In this document: positions 61,247 through 64,000 of the stretch, one piece after another
Numbering within the stretch: position 1 is the first letter of the stretch
Layout of the letters: every line of letters begins with the position of its first letter
DNA from: Actinopolymorpha rutila
GTDB taxonomy: Bacteria > Actinomycetota > Actinomycetes > Propionibacteriales > Actinopolymorphaceae
Length of the DNA: 64,000 bases
Assembly (NCBI RefSeq): GCF_013407855.1
Contig: NZ_JACBZH010000001.1
Coordinates: forward strand, 1,488,001-1,552,000
Reading direction: 5' to 3'
Notes under the pieces: generated by a model
Databases searched by the model: none
The model's input: the letters and a program-made list of their open reading frames with translations, nothing else
What the model was told of the DNA's origin: nothing
Program-made: the position numbers and the translations under genes

Positions 61247-62050
61247 ATGCAGAGCAAGAACCCGGTGTTCCGGCGCAGCGACGCGTTCCAGTCGGCTGGC
61301 TCCGGCGCCGCGGGCATGAGTGCCGACCAGTTGCGGGAGATGTACGACGCACCGTCCTACTCCGGCACGCGCCGTGACCGGATGACCATCGACGACGTGG
61401 TGGCCCGCACCGCGATGACGCTCGGCACCCTGATCGTGGTGGCCGGCGCGACGTGGTTCCTCACCGGACCGGTGCAGCCGGCGCACTTCGGCTGGCTGAT
61501 CGGCGCCGCGCTGGTGGGGATGGGCCTGGGTTTCGTCATTGGCCTGAAGCACATCACCAACCCGGCGGTGATCCTCGGCTACGCCGCGGTCGAGGGCGTG
61601 TTCGTCGGCCTGGCCAGCAAGGTGCTGTCCGCCTACGCCGGCGACAGCGCCATCGTCGCCCAGGCGGTCCTCGGCACGATGTGCGCCTCGGCCGGGATGC
61701 TCGCGGTCTACAAGTTCCGGGTCATCCGGGTGACCCCGAAGTTCCAGCGGTTCGTGGTCGCCGCCACCCTCGGGTTCTTCCTCATCGTGGCCGTCAACCT
61801 CGTCCTGCGGATGTTCGGCCTCAACCTCGGCGTCAGCGGGCTGGGCGGGCTGGGGCTGGTGTTCGCGGTGATCGGAGTGGCGCTGGCCTGCTTCAACCTG
61901 CTGCTCGACTTCGACTACGTCGAGAAAGGCATCGCCGCCGGTGCGCCGAGCAAGGACGCGTGGTTCGCGGCGTTCGGGCTCACGGTCACCCTGGTGTGGC
62001 TCTACATCGAGCTGCTGCGGATCCTCGCCATCCTGCGCGGCGGTGACTGA
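61247..62050 (+). CDS. Bax inhibitor-1/YccA-family membrane protein
   Basis: A 267-residue polytopic protein with about seven hydrophobic helices starting at residue 53 (TAMTLGTLIVVAGATWFL) and ending with LLLDFDYVEKGIAAG and LTVTLVWLYIELLRILAIL, the family C-terminal signature. The Asp pair in DFDYVEKG fits the pH-sensing calcium-leak motif of BI-1 homologues. Bacterial role unclear, possibly Ca leak or quality control. ATG 61247 follows GGAGGAGG. Confidence 0.92.
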   Translation: MQSKNPVFRRSDAFQSAGSGAAGMSADQLREMYDAPSYSGTRRDRMTIDDVVARTAMTLGTLIVVAGATWFLTGPVQPAHFGWLIGAALVGMGLGFVIGLKHITNPAVILGYAAVEGVFVGLASKVLSAYAGDSAIVAQAVLGTMCASAGMLAVYKFRVIRVTPKFQRFVVAATLGFFLIVAVNLVLRMFGLNLGVSGLGGLGLVFAVIGVALACFNLLLDFDYVEKGIAAGAPSKDAWFAAFGLTVTLVWLYIELLRILAILRGGD

Positions 62051-62079
62051 CCCGCCACCGCACCGACGAGCCGAAACGC

Positions 62080-62114
62080 AGAAGGGCCGCCCGAAGTTCT
62101 CGGGCGGCCCTTCT
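62080..62114 (+). terminator. Stem-loop terminator after the Bax-inhibitor-1 gene
   Basis: A perfect 15-bp inverted repeat AGAAGGGCCGCCCGA with its complement around AGTTC. It lies about 30 bp after the stop codon and probably ends transcription on both strands. The right arm runs into the 14-bp repeat array at 62112. Confidence 0.85.
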
Positions 62115-62153
62115 CGTACGTCAGCTCTCGTACGTCAGCTCTCGTAGGTCAGC
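62112..62153. repeat. Three tandem 14-bp units next to a terminator
   Basis: Two copies of TCTCGTACGTCAGC and one TCTCGTAGGTCAGC, overlapping the terminator's right arm and ending 12 bp before the stop of the PPOX-type gene on the other strand. Confidence 0.9.
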
Positions 62154-62164
62154 CGGACCGGATG

Positions 62165-62575
62165 TCAGCCGGACACCACCGGGCCCACCCGATCCATGCG
62201 GATGCGGATCAGGCAGCGGTGCTCGCGTTCCATCGCGGCGCGGTAGTCGGCCCAGTCCGGGTGCTCGCCGGAGACTGTGCGGTAGTAGTCGACCAGCGGC
62301 TCCATCGCCTCCGGCAGCGACAGGATGTGCGCCTCGCCCTCGACCTGGACCCACTCGCCGTAGAACCCGTCGGGGAAGACGCAGAGACTGGCCCGCGGGT
62401 CACGCCGCAGGTTTCGTACCTTGTACGCCGGCTCGCGGGTGCTGATCATGGCGTAGCCCTCGGCGTCCACCCCGACCGTGACCGGGGAGAGCTGGGGCCG
62501 GCCGTCCCGGCGAATCGTTCCGAGGACGGCATGATGATGTTCGCGCAGGAATGCCTGCGTCCGCGTCACGTCCAC
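62165..62575 (-). CDS. PPOX-class split-barrel oxidoreductase (F420-type)
   Basis: A 136-residue pyridoxamine-5'-phosphate-oxidase-fold protein. AVLGTIRRDGRPQLSPVTVG and KVRNLRRDPRASLCVF are typical of the small actinobacterial PPOX/FDOR proteins that use F420 or FMN. Substrate unknown. It resembles the gene at 63052 (same HPDW and AMEPLVDYYR-type motifs), so they are paralogues. Confidence 0.9.
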   Translation of the reverse strand: MDVTRTQAFLREHHHAVLGTIRRDGRPQLSPVTVGVDAEGYAMISTREPAYKVRNLRRDPRASLCVFPDGFYGEWVQVEGEAHILSLPEAMEPLVDYYRTVSGEHPDWADYRAAMEREHRCLIRIRMDRVGPVVSG

Positions 62576-62633
62576 CGATGCCGCCGGCTCTCAGCGCCGG
62601 GGCCGGCTGCGACGCCCACCGCGTCCGCGGGGC

Positions 62634-62864
62634 TCACCCGAAGTTGCGCTGGGCGCGGCGGAGGTCCTGCTCGTGCACGATCGCGGTGGCGTGCCCGTGG
62701 GCGATGCCGTACTCGCTGCGCAGCCAACTGACCCGGTCCTCGAAGCGGAGGAACGTGGGTCCGTTCTCCAGCACTCTGATCCACTCTGGGAGATCTCGTC
62801 CGGTTGCCTGCGCCAGCCGGGCGCAGAGGTTCTGATGGGTCTCTTCGGAGTGGTGCAGAGCCAT
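62634..62864 (-). CDS. DUF4287-domain protein
   Basis: A 76-residue protein beginning MALHHSEETHQNLCARLAQATG, with WLRSEYGIAHGHATAIVHEQDLRRA, typical of the small DUF4287 family found alone or fused to other domains. It lacks signal or membrane segments. Function unknown; the domain is thought to bind a small molecule or protein but this is not established. It lies between two PPOX-type paralogues on the same strand. Confidence 0.85.
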   Translation of the reverse strand: MALHHSEETHQNLCARLAQATGRDLPEWIRVLENGPTFLRFEDRVSWLRSEYGIAHGHATAIVHEQDLRRAQRNFG

Positions 62865-63051
62865 GTCGCCCTCCCGAGATCGGGGACAGTCGAATCAGTC
62901 GTGGACCATGCCCCCGAGCCTGCCTGACGTGCGGGCCGTACACAACCCCCCGCGCGCACCTACCTCCAGCATCCGGAGAGATCCCTCATGAACACCCCGA
63001 TTTTCCAACCATTGTTGACGTCTGGGCGTGCTCCGGCGTGCGGGTGATGCG

Positions 63052-63528
63052 TCAGCTTTCGTCGGACTGGACCAGTCGCGGAGGGAAGCCGCCGCGGGCG
63101 ACCGGGCCCCACCTGTCGATCTCCACCTCGATCACGCACTTGCCCTGCCGCCGCATCGCCTCGCGGTATTCGTCCCAGTCGGGGTGCTCGCCGCTGATGC
63201 ACCGGAAGTACTCCACGAGCGGCTCCACGGCCTCGGGCAGGTCGATCACCCGGGCGGTCCCGTCCACCTGGATGTACGGGTCGGAGAAGCCCTCAGACAT
63301 CACGCACACGCTGACCCGCGGGTCGCGGCGGGCGTTGATCGCCTTGGCGCGTTCGGGATAGGTGGACACGACGATCCGGTCGTCGGAGTTCAGGCCCAAC
63401 GTGACCGGGGAGATCTGCGGGCGCCCGTCGCGCCGGGTGGTGACCAGCACACCCTGGTGGCGAGTGCGGAGGAACGAGAGCAGGCCGTCGCGCTCGAGGC
63501 GCTCGGTGGTGGCGATGGATGGGCTCAT
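63052..63528 (-). CDS. PPOX-class split-barrel oxidoreductase, paralogue
   Basis: A 158-residue PPOX/FDOR protein. GVLVTTRRDGRPQISPVTLG, KAINARRDPRVSVCVM and a C-terminal ISGEHPDWDEYREAM match the neighbour at 62165. It likely binds F420 or FMN; the redox substrate is unknown. A C-terminal extension (GFPPRLVQSDES) distinguishes it. ATG 63528 is the start of the alignable region. Confidence 0.9.
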   Translation of the reverse strand: MSPSIATTERLERDGLLSFLRTRHQGVLVTTRRDGRPQISPVTLGLNSDDRIVVSTYPERAKAINARRDPRVSVCVMSEGFSDPYIQVDGTARVIDLPEAVEPLVEYFRCISGEHPDWDEYREAMRRQGKCVIEVEIDRWGPVARGGFPPRLVQSDES

Positions 63529-63593
63529 GGCTGGCCAGCCTACGGCCACCGGCGCGGTCATGTCGGACAGGTGTTCGGGCCAGGACCTTCGGG

Positions 63594-64000
63594 TCAGGAC
63601 AGGCGTTCGAGGATGATCGCCATGCCCTGCCCGCCGCCGACGCACATGGTCTCCAGGCCGAACTGCGCGTCCCGGCTGCGCAGGCCGTTGAGCAGGGTGG
63701 TCATGATGCGGGCGCCGGTCATGCCGAACGGGTGGCCGAGCGCGATCGCCCCGCCGTGCACGTTGAGCTTGTCCCAGGGGATGCCGAGGTCCTCGGCGGA
63801 GGGAACGACCTGCGCCGCGAACGCCTCGTTGATCTCCACCAGGTCGATGTCGCCGATCCCCAGGCCCGCGCGGGCGAGCGCGCGCCTGCTCGCCTCCACC
63901 GGGCCGAGGCCCATGATCTCCGGGGACAGCGCGGACGCGGCGGTGGCGACGATCCGGGCGAGCGGGGTGATGCCGAGCCGGCGAGCCTTCTCGGCACTCA
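63594..64000 (-). CDS. Acetyl-CoA acetyltransferase/thiolase, C-terminal part
   Basis: The 3' part (135 residues) of a thiolase gene that enters from the right edge. VEINEAFAAQVV, NVHGGAIALGHPFGMTGARI (catalytic His) and ETMCVGGGQGMAIILER (catalytic Cys) are the C-terminal thiolase signatures, so the enzyme cleaves 3-ketoacyl-CoA or condenses acetyl-CoA. The start and first active-site Cys are outside the window. It runs toward the paralogous PPOX gene 65 bp away. Confidence 0.95.
   Translation of the reverse strand, partial: SAEKARRLGITPLARIVATAASALSPEIMGLGPVEASRRALARAGLGIGDIDLVEINEAFAAQVVPSAEDLGIPWDKLNVHGGAIALGHPFGMTGARIMTTLLNGLRSRDAQFGLETMCVGGGQGMAIILERLS

Overview
The window is very GC-rich DNA whose genes have G/C third positions and frequent GTG starts, so it comes from an actinomycete. 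Several features fit Actinobacteria: F420/deazaflavin-type oxidoreductases (60434-60925, 62165-62575, 63052-63528), a DUF501-Ppx pair (here fused), an FtsB/DivIC protein next to enolase, and a rare-codon tRNA-Leu(UAA). A Nocardioides/Actinopolymorpha-like or Streptomyces-like relative is plausible, but the genus cannot be fixed from the sequence alone.

Layout. 1-6 kb: small mixed genes (a partial regulator-like gene, a glyoxalase-fold protein, a secreted protein, two alpha/beta hydrolases, an inositol-phosphatase-like enzyme, small membrane proteins). 6.1-13 kb: a leftward operon of a PhyH-type dioxygenase, a sugar isomerase/epimerase, a Gfo/Idh/MocA dehydrogenase and two sulfatase-fold enzymes, with a divergent AraC regulator; it looks like a catabolic unit for a modified carbohydrate. 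13.2-17.2 kb: the housekeeping run glmU-prs-rplY-pth. 17.5-36.4 kb: an accessory surface-polysaccharide region with a GH26-like lipoprotein, a Wzx-like flippase fused to a methyltransferase, two Wzz-like proteins, a PssD/PssE glycosyltransferase pair, a GT2, a Wzy-like polymerase, a phosphotransferase-fold protein, a PKD-domain exoprotein, an AMIN-like lipoprotein and a sulfotransferase. An intact IS110-family element (18519-20017) sits in the stop codon of the GH26-like gene. 36.4-50 kb: an MFS exporter, mfd, two cell-surface proteins, GNAT and aldo/keto reductase genes, a GDT1-type manganese exporter behind a yybP-ykoY riboswitch with a divergent ArsR, and a NarL-type two-component system. 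49.2-57.8 kb: a SurA-like lipoprotein, mazG, eno, ftsB-like, a fused DUF501-Ppx gene, a type-5 uracil-DNA glycosylase and ndh behind a Rex-like operator. 57.9-64 kb: a CFA-synthase-like methyltransferase, tRNA-Leu(UAA), oxidoreductases, a Bax-inhibitor-1 protein and the 3' end of a thiolase gene.

The most striking finding is that the IS110 left end contains a foldable non-coding RNA. It has four short segments that match, in the order and polarity of a bridge RNA, the left target, right target, right element end and left element end around a CT core. This sets the element boundaries to the base and reconstructs the uninterrupted site, in which the host gene ended in TAG instead of the present TAA. 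Other notable points are a flippase/ParB-like/methyltransferase fusion, two sulfatase-fold enzymes without the formylglycine signature, a Rex-like palindrome inside the ndh promoter, a manganese riboswitch opposite an ArsR gene, and an alpha/beta hydrolase whose catalytic His is replaced by Asn.
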